From positions 1 through 41,953 of the forward strand of contig DLKC01000080.1 of NCBI GenBank assembly GCA_002478885.1: DNA of 41,953 nucleotides, given 5' to 3'. This document shows positions 26,235 to 34,582 of this stretch, in pieces. The translations under genes and the position numbers were made by a program. The notes under the pieces are model-generated. The model saw only the letters and a list, made by a program, of their open reading frames with translations. It searched no databases and was not told where the DNA came from. The stretch is from Chitinophagaceae bacterium UBA7600. GTDB taxonomy: Bacteria; Bacteroidota; Bacteroidia; Chitinophagales; Chitinophagaceae. How positions within the stretch are numbered: position 1 is the first letter of the stretch; every line of letters starts with the position of its first letter.

Positions 26235-26810
26235 TTAAACATAATTGAGGTCTACACTAAAATTCTCGGGGTATTTTGGATGCATCTGTTTATAAAACGC
26301 CATAATCTCCTTCATGTCTTTTTCCATTTCCGACGGAAAAATCGTCTTGCCTATGCCCGCTATCTTCCTTTTATAATCAACATATCCCAGTAAAATGGGC
26401 ACATTGGCAGTTTTCGCTACATACCAAAAGCCGGTTTTCCATTCCGTTCGCTTACTTCTGGTACCCTCAGGTGTAATAAGAATAATCAATTCTTTGTTTT
26501 CTTTAAAAAGGTTGATCATTGCTTCAGTATAGCTTATTCTTTCCGGCGAATCTTTTTTTGGTGTTCGGTCAATACCAATGCCACCAAGCGGTTTTGTAAG
26601 CAGGCTGAAAGGGAAATTCATCCACTCTTTTTTTATGGTGTACCTTATTTTTAAACCATAAATTTTAAATGCAGACATGGCATACCAAAAGTCCCAGTTG
26701 CTGGTATGCGGCGCGGCAATTACAATGCAACGCTTTATTTCCGATGGCACATTCGTGTCGAGGTGCCAGCCGGTGACTTTTAAAATATAACTACAGATGC
26801 GCTTTATCAT
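26235..26810 (-). CDS. lysophospholipid acyltransferase (PlsC-like) family protein
   Basis: This predicted acyltransferase moves an acyl chain to a lysophospholipid or related alcohol. Using the ATG at 26810 it has 191 residues, with the catalytic His35-x4-Asp40 in APHTSNWDFW and the glycerophosphate-binding motif PEGTRS at 114-119. LGGIGIDRTP fits the short PlsC-like proteins common in Bacteroidota. Start choice: the open frame runs 36 codons further to a TTG at 26918, but those first codons translate the end of an interspersed repeat, and the family usually starts with a residue pattern like MIKRICSYILKVTGWHL. A near-consensus -7 box (TATTATTG) lies 14 nt upstream. A second Met at 26855 is possible. 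The acyl acceptor is unknown. Confidence 0.88.
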   Translation of the reverse strand: MIKRICSYILKVTGWHLDTNVPSEIKRCIVIAAPHTSNWDFWYAMSAFKIYGLKIRYTIKKEWMNFPFSLLTKPLGGIGIDRTPKKDSPERISYTEAMINLFKENKELIILITPEGTRSKRTEWKTGFWYVAKTANVPILLGYVDYKRKIAGIGKTIFPSEMEKDMKEIMAFYKQMHPKYPENFSVDLNYV

Positions 26811-26891
26811 ATGGCGACTTATCAGTGGCAATAATAAGCTGAAATAAATTACCATTGAACTGTTTAAGACGTTTTTAAAAGCGGGCTTAAA

Positions 26892-27106
26892 TTTTTGGAG
26901 CCAGGGCTTAAGTAACAATGTTTATACATCGTTGCGTCGCACTCTTCGACTGCAGTAACGCTCCTGAACACTATAAATTAAGGCCGCAAAACGGCGCACT
27001 CAGCAAACGCTATCGGGTTAAATATTTCCTACTCCAAGATGTTTAGAATGTTGAAGAGTGCGACGCAAGTGAAGCTGAATGAAGTTTTGGTGCCGGGTTC
27101 AAAAAG
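26892..27106. repeat. interspersed inverted-repeat element, copy 6 (best-preserved full length)
   Basis: This 215-bp copy shows the full architecture. The left outer end TTTTTGGAGCCAGGGCTT starts at about 26892, and the right outer end GTGCCGGGTTCAAAAAG ends at about 27106. The core arms are TTGCGTCGCACTCTTCGAC (26932-26950) and GTTGAAGAGTGCGACGCAA (27050-27068). Each arm, outer end plus core, is about 57 nt, so the whole could fold into one long hairpin. It separates two divergent genes. The remaining 27107-27257 holds an AT-rich leader in which I found no exact promoter box. Confidence 0.9.
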
Positions 27107-27257
27107 CATTATTCAGCCACGCCGTTGTTGCTTAAAATAAAACCTCTGATACAAGTATTGCAGTACCTTTAGCAACGACTGACTGTAATAATTTCATTGC
27201 TTTACCTACTAATAATAAAGACTTTAATCGTCTCGCAAATTTTAAAACACAGATTTT

Positions 27258-28172
27258 ATGGCACTCATTATTATCGGGGTTATCATTTTTATAGTTGGAA
27301 TAAGTATTTCAAGAGGTAACGATAACTTCAGAAAGCTTGGAAGCCCTGCCCGCATCGTTGGTTTGATTTTTATTCTACTTGGAGTTGTTACCGCCTGCAT
27401 TATCCAGATCGACGCAGGGCAGGTTGGCGTTAAAAAATTATTTGGTAAGGTTCAGGATGATGTACTTGGAAGCGGCCTTCACTTTATAAATCCTTTGCTC
27501 GATATAGAACGAATGGATGTGAAAACACAAAACTATACCATGAGTGGTATTCATGATGAAGGAACAAAAAGCGGTGACGATGCCATTCGCGTTTTAACCA
27601 ACGACGGCCTGGAAGTAACCATCGACCTCTCCGTTTTGTACAGGGTTGTTCCTACCGATGCGCCGAAAATATTGCGCGAAACGGGCATCGACTACGAAGA
27701 CAAAATAGTGCGCCCGTTAACGAGAACGCGAATAAGAGACAACGCAGTTTACTACGATGCAGTCTCACTTTTTTCAACCAAGAGGGATGAGTTTCAGCAA
27801 CGGATATTTAAAAGCATCGAAAACGACTTTAAAAACCGGGGTCTTAGCCTTGAGCAGTTGCTGGTAAGAAATATATCACTGCCTGAAAGTGTAAAAGCTA
27901 CCATTGAACAGAAGATAAATGCAGAGCAGGATGCGCAAAAGATGCAGTTCGTGTTGCAAAAAGAGAGACAGGAGGCAGACAGGAAAAGGGTAGAGGCACA
28001 GGGTATTGCAGACTATCAGCGTATCATTAGCGAAAGCCTTACCGATAGACAGCTTCAGTACGAAAGTATTAAGGCCCAACTTGAAATCGCTAAATCAGCG
28101 AATGCCAAAGTAATCATTATGGGTAAGGGAAGCGCACCTTTGATACTCGATACAAAAGACAGTAACAAATAA
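27258..28172 (+). CDS. SPFH/prohibitin-like membrane protein
   Basis: This 304-residue member of the SPFH (band 7) superfamily has hydrophobic segments at about 2-18 and 30-50. The band-7 domain follows, typical of the prohibitin/HflC group (IDAGQVGVKKLFGKV, LGSGLHFINPLLDIERMDV, VTIDLSVLYRVV). A coiled-coil-rich C-terminal part (about 215-285: EQKINAEQDAQKMQFVLQ) precedes a short tail. Such proteins form large ring or cage assemblies on membranes and often modulate AAA proteases or lipid microdomains. No FtsH or NfeD partner is adjacent, so the specific partner is unknown. A terminator hairpin lies 20 bp after the stop, so this looks like a single-gene transcript. Confidence 0.92.
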   Translation: MALIIIGVIIFIVGISISRGNDNFRKLGSPARIVGLIFILLGVVTACIIQIDAGQVGVKKLFGKVQDDVLGSGLHFINPLLDIERMDVKTQNYTMSGIHDEGTKSGDDAIRVLTNDGLEVTIDLSVLYRVVPTDAPKILRETGIDYEDKIVRPLTRTRIRDNAVYYDAVSLFSTKRDEFQQRIFKSIENDFKNRGLSLEQLLVRNISLPESVKATIEQKINAEQDAQKMQFVLQKERQEADRKRVEAQGIADYQRIISESLTDRQLQYESIKAQLEIAKSANAKVIIMGKGSAPLILDTKDSNK

Positions 28173-28191
28173 TCTGACAAAGAACGCTGGC

Positions 28192-28229
28192 AAAAAAAGA
28201 ACAACTAAATAATGGTTGTTCTTTTTTTA
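28192..28229 (+). terminator. rho-independent terminator
   Basis: The stem AGAACAAC / GTTGTTCT with a 9-nt loop is followed by TTTTTTTAT on the plus strand, just downstream of the SPFH gene. The rest of 28173-28406 contains nothing I can recognise. Confidence 0.85.
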
Positions 28230-28406
28230 TTTGCAAACTGCTGGTAGAGCCGGTTCAGTTAAAGTGTCGGCGCATTTAAGCATTGTCATAAGTTGAAATC
28301 GTTAACACTTTCATTTAGTTGGTAGCGGTTTTTTTAGTGTTCGCCGCAAATCGCAATGGTATTTAGTGCTAATTGCTTTTACTTTGCGGGATAACATTAA
28401 CCAGCA

Positions 28407-29732
28407 ATGGCATATTACCTCCGTAGAACATGGGTTTTGTGTGTTGTATTGATATCGGGGATCGGGTCTATTTCTGCTCAAACGAATGATTCTCTTCTCA
28501 GCAACGCTTCGCTTGAACAATGTGTGCAGTATGCACTCATGCATCAACCCGTTATTCAGCAATCGCTGATCGACGAATCAATAACCGAAACAATAATTAA
28601 AGACAAGCTTTCTGATTGGTACCCGCAATTGAATTTCGCTTACCTGTTTCAGCATAATTTTCAACTGCAGAAAGTGGTGTTCCAGGGCAATACGATAAAG
28701 CTTGGTACCGATAATACCTCCGCCATGCAGGTTACGCTTCATCAAAATCTTTTTAACCGCGATGTTTTGTTGGCGAGTAAAACAAAGGACGATGTGCGCA
28801 CCCAGGTTAAGCAGGTAACCACCGGTACTAAAATTGAAATAGCTGCAGCCACTGCAAAAGCATTTTATGATGTGCTCACCACCCTGCAGCAAATAAAAGC
28901 GACAGATGAAGATATTGTTCGGCTCGAACGGAGCCTTAAAGATGCTTATAGCCGCTATACGGTTGGCATAGCCGACAAGACCGATTATAAACGCGCCACC
29001 ATTGCATTGAATAATGCAAATGCCTTACGTAAATCCAATAATGCGGCATTGGAGGCGAAGATGGAATACCTTAAATCCCTGATGGGTTATCCTGTTTCGG
29101 GCGACCTCACCATTACCTACGACAGCCTGAAAATGGAAAATGAACTGTTTGTTGATACTGTTGCCAAAGCAGCATACAGCAACCGGGTAGAATACCAATT
29201 GCTCGCAACAAAAAGAAAATTGCAGGAAGCAAATCTCCGCTATAACAAGTGGAGTTATTTACCTGATGTTTCTTTGAACGGTGCTTACAATCTTAATTTC
29301 CAGGACAACAGTTTCAGCAAATTGTATGGCCAGGCATTTCCGAATTCTTATGCCGGCCTGAATATTTCCGTCCCCATTTTCCAGGGAGGTAAAAGAAAAT
29401 ACAATATCCGGCAACAGGAATGGGAATTGAAACGCATGGATTGGGATATGGTAAAACTGCAGCAAAACATCAGCACCGAGTATGCGCAGGCAATGGCACT
29501 TTATAAAAGTAATCTCGCAGCCTTTGTTGCCCTGAAAGAAAACGTGGAACTGGCGAAAGAAGTTTATGACGTTATCGAATTGCAATATAAATCGGGCGTT
29601 AAAACTTACCTGGAAGTGGTAGCTGCAGAAACAGATCTCCGCACGGCAAAGATCAATTACTATGATGCACTAAACAGGTTGCTTTCCTCAAAGATCGACG
29701 TGCAGAAAGCAATGGGAGCATTAATTTTCTGA
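28407..29732 (+). CDS. TolC-family outer-membrane efflux protein
   Basis: This 441-residue outer-membrane channel of a tripartite pump has a signal peptide (MAYYLRRTWVLCVVLISGIG, cleavage near SAQ). Two TolC repeats follow, with typical LEQCVQYALMHQPVIQQS and, in the second half, KSGVKTYLEVVAAETDLRTA. It forms a trimeric barrel in the outer membrane and an alpha-helical tunnel reaching the periplasmic adaptor. The adaptor gene begins 17 nt downstream and the RND permease follows, so all three parts are encoded together in the order outer membrane, adaptor, inner membrane. No local regulator gene (TetR or MarR) is present. Confidence 0.94.
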   Translation: MAYYLRRTWVLCVVLISGIGSISAQTNDSLLSNASLEQCVQYALMHQPVIQQSLIDESITETIIKDKLSDWYPQLNFAYLFQHNFQLQKVVFQGNTIKLGTDNTSAMQVTLHQNLFNRDVLLASKTKDDVRTQVKQVTTGTKIEIAAATAKAFYDVLTTLQQIKATDEDIVRLERSLKDAYSRYTVGIADKTDYKRATIALNNANALRKSNNAALEAKMEYLKSLMGYPVSGDLTITYDSLKMENELFVDTVAKAAYSNRVEYQLLATKRKLQEANLRYNKWSYLPDVSLNGAYNLNFQDNSFSKLYGQAFPNSYAGLNISVPIFQGGKRKYNIRQQEWELKRMDWDMVKLQQNISTEYAQAMALYKSNLAAFVALKENVELAKEVYDVIELQYKSGVKTYLEVVAAETDLRTAKINYYDALNRLLSSKIDVQKAMGALIF

Positions 29733-29749
29733 TTATATAAATCATCAGT

Positions 29750-30874
29750 ATGTCATTAAAGCAAATTATACATTGTTTTTTATCGGCCGGCGTTGTCGTA
29801 TTTGCCTCCTGCGGCAGCACCCCGCAGCAACAGCAACAAGGTCCGCCGCCGGTAGCCACCGTTACCGCGCAAACAGTCACCACAAATGCTGCGGTTTATT
29901 ACGATGACTACCCGGCAACGGTGACGGCGTTTAATCAAACCGACCTGCGCTCGCAGGTGAGCGGATTTGTTACCGGTATTTACTTCAAAGATGGCGAGCA
30001 TGTGAAAAAAGGCCAGAAGCTATACACTTTCGATCAGCAGCAGTTCCAGGCTAACTACCAGCAGGCCGTGGCAAACCTGCAGGTGCAGCAAACCAATCTT
30101 CTGAAAGCTCAGAAAGATGCGGACCGCTACCATGAGCTTGATAAGAAAGATGCCATTGCAAAACAACAGGTCGACTATGCCGATGCAGCACTTGAAGCTG
30201 CGAAAAAGCAGGTTGATGCCGCAGAAGCAAATGTTCGTGCAGTGCAAACCGCGGTGAATTACTCTGCTGTGTATGCGCCTTTTGATGGTACAATCGGTAT
30301 TTCTCAGGTAAAAGTTGGTTCGCCGGTTAATGCCGGGCAAACCATTCTTAATACTGTTTCATCCGATAATCCTATGGCGGTTGACGTCGCGGTAGACCAA
30401 AGCCAGATATTCCGGTTTACCAAGCTTCAACAGGAAGGCATGAAAGAAAAAGACAGCAGTTTCCGCCTGCAATTTGGTGGCGAGGTTTACCCGGTTGGCG
30501 GCAAAATAAGTTTGATCGACCGGGCAGTTGACCCCCAAACAGGCACTATCAAAATGCGTCTCGAGTTTGCCAACGACAAGGGCGAACTAAAAGCAGGTAT
30601 GTCCGGCATACTCCGCGTACTGAATAACTCAGGCGTGCAGTCGGTTGTCATTCCCTACAAAGCCATTACCGAACAGCTTGGCGAGTTTTTCGTATATGTA
30701 ATCAACGACAGCAGCAAAGTAACGCAGCGCCGCGTTGTGGTTGGTAAGCAAATCGGAACAAATGTTATTATTAAAAACGGACTGTCGGGCGGTGAGCGTA
30801 TCGCTGTGCAGGGCGTACAAAATCTAAGGGAAGGGGCCGCCGTGAAAATTGATACTGCCCTGCATGCAAACTGA
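29750..30874 (+). CDS. RND efflux periplasmic adaptor subunit (MFP, AcrA-like), lipoprotein
   Basis: This 374-residue membrane-fusion protein links the RND permease to the TolC channel. It starts with a lipoprotein signal ending in VFASC (Cys21), then a Q/P linker. The biotinyl-lipoyl-like half-motif (LRSQVSGFVTGIYFKDGEHV) and a helical hairpin (about 95-160: QQAVANLQVQQTNLLKAQKD) follow. The second half-motif (VYAPFDGTIGISQVKVGSPV) and a beta-barrel/MP domain ending in GLSGGERIAVQGVQNLREGA complete it. Length is family-typical. It lies 17 nt after the TolC gene. Unusually, a roughly 190-bp interspersed repeat starts immediately after its stop codon and separates it from the permease gene. 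Confidence 0.94.
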   Translation: MSLKQIIHCFLSAGVVVFASCGSTPQQQQQGPPPVATVTAQTVTTNAAVYYDDYPATVTAFNQTDLRSQVSGFVTGIYFKDGEHVKKGQKLYTFDQQQFQANYQQAVANLQVQQTNLLKAQKDADRYHELDKKDAIAKQQVDYADAALEAAKKQVDAAEANVRAVQTAVNYSAVYAPFDGTIGISQVKVGSPVNAGQTILNTVSSDNPMAVDVAVDQSQIFRFTKLQQEGMKEKDSSFRLQFGGEVYPVGGKISLIDRAVDPQTGTIKMRLEFANDKGELKAGMSGILRVLNNSGVQSVVIPYKAITEQLGEFFVYVINDSSKVTQRRVVVGKQIGTNVIIKNGLSGGERIAVQGVQNLREGAAVKIDTALHAN

Positions 30875-31068
30875 TTTTTTTGTGCCGGGCGACAGAACAG
30901 GCAGCAGGCTTTTGTTGCGTCGCACCCTTCAGCTGTTGCAACCGGTATCTTCCACCAAAGCAGCCACTGACTGAGCCACGTACATTATGAATGGTAAACC
31001 AGTTTATGGTACATACATGCGGGATGGCACGAAGCAAACAAGCGGTAACAGGATTTTTCCCGGGTAAA
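30875..31068. repeat. interspersed inverted-repeat element, copy 7, inside the efflux operon
   Basis: It starts directly after the TGA of the adaptor gene with TTTTTTTGTGCCGGGC. The left core arm TTGCGTCGCACCCTTCAGC (30915-30933) is well preserved. The right arm is decayed (GGCACGAAGCAAAC, about 31026-31039), and a degenerate outer end (TTTTTCCCGGGTAAA) follows. It splits the pump operon by 256 bp. Confidence 0.7.
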
Positions 31069-31130
31069 TATTATAGTGCGATCAGTTGATGATTAAGGAT
31101 TGACCACACACGATAAAAACGAAACAGGGT

Positions 31131-34100
31131 ATGATTGCAGATACTTTTATAAAAAGACCGGTAACAGCGATGGTTATTTCCATCGTTATTGTGCTTGTGG
31201 GCATCATCGCCATGACCACCCTGCCAGTTGCGCAGTACCCCGATATTACGCCACCGGTTGTGTCCATAAGTTCAAACTTTATAGGAGCGGATGCACAAAC
31301 CGTTGAACAAACAACCACCACCGCAATTGAGACGCAGGTAAACGGTACGCCGGGCATGGCGTTTCTCAGCAGTACGAGCACAGCAAGCGGGCAGAGTGGT
31401 GTGAGCGTGACATTTGACATTGGTACCAATATCGATATCGCCGCACTGGATGTACAGAACAGGGTGAGCGTTGCACAGCCGACGCTTCCAGACGCAGTAA
31501 AACGTTTAGGCGTTACCGTACGTAAACGTAACCCAACGATCATGATGGTGCTGTCTGTGTATTCGCCAAACGGCACTCACGACGGAACCTTCATCGGCAA
31601 CTACACCAATATTTACATTAAAGATGCCTTGCTTCGTGTGAAGGGTGTTGGTGACATCACCTCGCTCGGTGATGATTTTGGGATGCGTGTATGGCTAGAC
31701 CCGGAAAAACTGGCGGCGTTGCATTTAACGGCCAATGATGTAACTTCTGCGCTCCAGGAACAGAACCTCCAGGTCGCAGCAGGTACCATCGGCGGAGTGC
31801 CTCAGCCCAACGTGCAAACATTTGAATACAGTGTGCTTACCAACAGCCGCATTAATAAAAAGGAAGATTTTGAAAACATTATTGTAAGAACAAACCCCTC
31901 GCAGGGTTCTATCGTGTACCTGCGCGATGTGGCACGTGTAGAGCTTGCCAAATTTAATTATGGCAACAATGCGTTTGTAAATGGCCAGCGGGCTGCTTTC
32001 GTACTGGTTTACCAGGCACCCGGCGCCAACGCGCTGGATACTTACAAGGGCGTAATGGCGGAATTGGACAACCTGAAGAAGACCTTTCCAAAAGACATCG
32101 ATTTCCTGATTCCTTTTGAAACGGTTTCTGTGGTGCAGGCATCCATCAACGAAGTACTGCATACTTTAGGCATTGCATTGTTGCTGGTGGTGATCGTTGT
32201 ATTCCTGTTTCTGCAGAACTGGCGGGCAACACTTATTCCCGTGCTGGCAATTCCTGTCTCCATCATTGGCACGTTCATCTTTTTCGTACCCCTTGGCTTT
32301 ACAATTAATACGCTTACCTTATTTGGGTTTGTCCTGGCAATCGGTATTGTAGTTGATGATGCCATCGTGGTTACGGAGGCGGTACAGCACTATATCGATC
32401 ATGAGCACCTGTCTGCAAAGGAAGCAACGGTAAGGGCCATGAAAGATATCTCGGGCCCGGTAGTTGCCATCGCGCTGATCCTGGCGGCCGTGTTTATCCC
32501 GGTGGGTTTTGTGCCGGGTATTGTTGGAAGGTTATATCAGCAGTTCGCTATAACGATCGCCATATCAGTGCTTATATCGGCATTTGTCGCACTCTCTTTA
32601 ACACCGGCACTTTGTATGTTGCTTTTGAAACCTGTTGATGAACAAAAGCCCAAAAGGAATTTTCTTGCCAGGTTTTTCCGTGGGTTTAACAATGGTTTTG
32701 GCAGGATCAACAGCTCCTATACACGAGGGGTGAAAAACAGCATAAAGGCTACCCCATTGGTTTTGGTGATGCTTACCTGTTTGTTTGTGGGCTTGTTTAT
32801 GCTGTTTAAGAATAAGCCGACTGCGTTCATTCCTTCTGAGGATAATGGCCGTCTCTTTGTTACCTATGAAATGCCGGAAGCAACCTCCACAAAAAGGAGT
32901 ATGGACATGTTGCTGGAGATACAAAAACGTTTGAGGGAAATACCGGCGGTAGGCGTGGTGGGTGGACTGGCTGGTTTTAACGTAGTGAGCTTTTCCAACA
33001 AATCAAACGTAGGCACCATCTTCGTTTCATTAAAACCCTGGGACGACCGTAAAGAAAAAGAGGCCCAGCTGCAGGGCGTCATTGCTGAAATACAGAAAAA
33101 GACGCACGATTTGAAAGAGGCAAGGGTGCTTGCCATAGCGCCACCGGCCATTAATGGTTTGGGAGCTACGGCAGGTTTTACTTTTGAACTGCAGCAAACC
33201 ACCAGTACAGACAATATTCAACAGTTTGAAAAGGTTGCCCGCAACTTTCTTGCGGCATTAAACAAGCGCCCTGAAATAGGGATGGCGTATACGTACTTTA
33301 CAGCGAATACGCCTGCTTACCAGGTTGATGTTGACCGCGAGCAGGCCAAGAAACTGGGTGTTTCCGTCAGCGAAGTATACAGCAACCTTTCTACGTTGCT
33401 GGGCAGCAGTTATGTAAACGACTTTAATGTATATGGAAGAAACTTTCGCGTGATGGCACAGGCCGACACCGGTTACCGGAAAGATATTGACGATCTTTCC
33501 AAATTCTATGTACGCAACAGCCAGGGCAATATGGTTCCCCTGAATTCGCTCGTTAAAACAAAGGTCATAGAAACGCCTTCGCTTATTTCGCACTATAATA
33601 TTTACCGTTCTATCGAGATCAATGGAACGCCCAAGCCTGGCTATAGCAGCGGGCAGGCTTTGGATGCCTTAAAAGACGTGGCTTCCAAAACACTGCCACG
33701 TGGTTACAGCTACGATTTCTCCGGCCTTAGCCGGGAAGAAATAAAAGCCGGCAGCAGCACCGGCATCATCTTTACCATATCAATTGTATTTGTGTTTTTG
33801 TTTCTTGCCGCGTTGTATGAAAGCTGGAGCATTCCCTTCTCGGTGTTGTTTGCCGTTCCCATTGGTGCGTTTGGTTCCATTGTTACCCTTACGTTATTAC
33901 CGAATATCTCCAACAATATTTATGCGCAGATCGGTTTAATAACGCTTATCGGGCTTTCTGCAAAGAATGCGATCCTTATCGTTGAGTTTGCAAAGGAAAG
34001 GGTTGACAGGGGGATGGACATTGTTCACTCAACACTGCAGGCCGTGCAGTTGCGTTTGCGACCGATTGTAATGACTTCACTTGCTTTCATCTTTGGCGTA

Positions 34101-34322
34101 TTGCCACTTGCCTTTGCCACCGGCGCAGGGGCCGAAGCCCGTAAGACCATTGGCTGGACGGTGTTTGGCGGCATGCTCGCAGCGACGACACTCGCCATAT
34201 TTGTAGTGCCCGTTTTATTTGTACTCATCACAAAAATCGCCTACGGCCGTAAACTCAAACGCCTGCGGCAAATGCAGGAAGCGGAGGAAGAAATCGATCA
34301 AACCATTGCGGGAACACTGTAG
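31131..34322 (+). CDS. efflux RND transporter permease, HAE1 (AcrB/MexB) family
   Basis: This 1063-residue inner-membrane proton/drug antiporter is the pump of the tripartite system encoded just upstream. The N-terminus MIADTFIKRPVTAMVISIVI is the HAE1 signature. The proton-relay Asp pair lies in TM4 at Asp409-Asp410 (GIVVDDAIVV), and PALCMLLL and the C-terminal GLSAKNAILIVEFA complete the permease pattern. Twelve TM segments and two large periplasmic loops are inferred from length and spacing. Substrates cannot be predicted beyond hydrophobic or amphipathic compounds; HAE1 members export drugs, not metals. It is separated from the adaptor gene by a repeat element, so it may be read through or have its own weak promoter. 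Confidence 0.96.
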   Translation: MIADTFIKRPVTAMVISIVIVLVGIIAMTTLPVAQYPDITPPVVSISSNFIGADAQTVEQTTTTAIETQVNGTPGMAFLSSTSTASGQSGVSVTFDIGTNIDIAALDVQNRVSVAQPTLPDAVKRLGVTVRKRNPTIMMVLSVYSPNGTHDGTFIGNYTNIYIKDALLRVKGVGDITSLGDDFGMRVWLDPEKLAALHLTANDVTSALQEQNLQVAAGTIGGVPQPNVQTFEYSVLTNSRINKKEDFENIIVRTNPSQGSIVYLRDVARVELAKFNYGNNAFVNGQRAAFVLVYQAPGANALDTYKGVMAELDNLKKTFPKDIDFLIPFETVSVVQASINEVLHTLGIALLLVVIVVFLFLQNWRATLIPVLAIPVSIIGTFIFFVPLGFTINTLTLFGFVLAIGIVVDDAIVVTEAVQHYIDHEHLSAKEATVRAMKDISGPVVAIALILAAVFIPVGFVPGIVGRLYQQFAITIAISVLISAFVALSLTPALCMLLLKPVDEQKPKRNFLARFFRGFNNGFGRINSSYTRGVKNSIKATPLVLVMLTCLFVGLFMLFKNKPTAFIPSEDNGRLFVTYEMPEATSTKRSMDMLLEIQKRLREIPAVGVVGGLAGFNVVSFSNKSNVGTIFVSLKPWDDRKEKEAQLQGVIAEIQKKTHDLKEARVLAIAPPAINGLGATAGFTFELQQTTSTDNIQQFEKVARNFLAALNKRPEIGMAYTYFTANTPAYQVDVDREQAKKLGVSVSEVYSNLSTLLGSSYVNDFNVYGRNFRVMAQADTGYRKDIDDLSKFYVRNSQGNMVPLNSLVKTKVIETPSLISHYNIYRSIEINGTPKPGYSSGQALDALKDVASKTLPRGYSYDFSGLSREEIKAGSSTGIIFTISIVFVFLFLAALYESWSIPFSVLFAVPIGAFGSIVTLTLLPNISNNIYAQIGLITLIGLSAKNAILIVEFAKERVDRGMDIVHSTLQAVQLRLRPIVMTSLAFIFGVLPLAFATGAGAEARKTIGWTVFGGMLAATTLAIFVVPVLFVLITKIAYGRKLKRLRQMQEAEEEIDQTIAGTL

Positions 34323-34341
34323 CCACTATTTATTTGTCTTT

Positions 34342-34523
34342 GTTTTGGAGCCAGGCTTTGGGATAAGCATAAGGCATCGTTGCGTCGCACGCTTCGGCTG
34401 TATCGCTTTTGGCAGCAGGGAAGCCCGGGAAATACCGGAAGCCTGTGCTGAGTTCAGGGCAAACCGTACAAGTGTGCGATGCAAGTAAAGCCTGGTGGAT
34501 GGCTAAAGCCGGGCAAAAAAAAA
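34342..34523. repeat. interspersed inverted-repeat element, copy 8
   Basis: This 182-bp copy begins 19 bp after the permease stop. The left outer end is GTTTTGGAGCCAGGCTTTGG. The core arms are TTGCGTCGCACGCTTCGGC (34380-34398) and GTACAAGTGTGCGATGCAA (34466-34484). The right outer end GGCTAAAGCCGGGCAAAAAA finishes at about 34523. The terminal A-tract doubles as the U-run of the opposing terminator at 34524. Confidence 0.88.
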
Positions 34524-34561
34524 CCTGTATTATTGTTGATATTCATCATTCATAATACAGG
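34515..34561 (-). terminator. terminator of the ELWxxDGT-repeat gene, sharing the repeat's A-tract
   Basis: On the minus strand the 10-bp stem CCTGTATTAT / ATAATACAGG (34552-34561 and 34524-34533) is followed at once by nine T residues, which are the complement of the A-tract ending repeat copy 8. It lies about 20 bp beyond the stop codon at 34583. Confidence 0.75.
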
Positions 34562-34582
34562 GCAAAACCAGTTTTTCAATCG

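Noticed and set aside
30771..31037. An 88-residue minus-strand frame between adaptor and permease
   Set aside because: It is antisense to the adaptor 3' end and repeat copy 7; no start signal or homology pattern.
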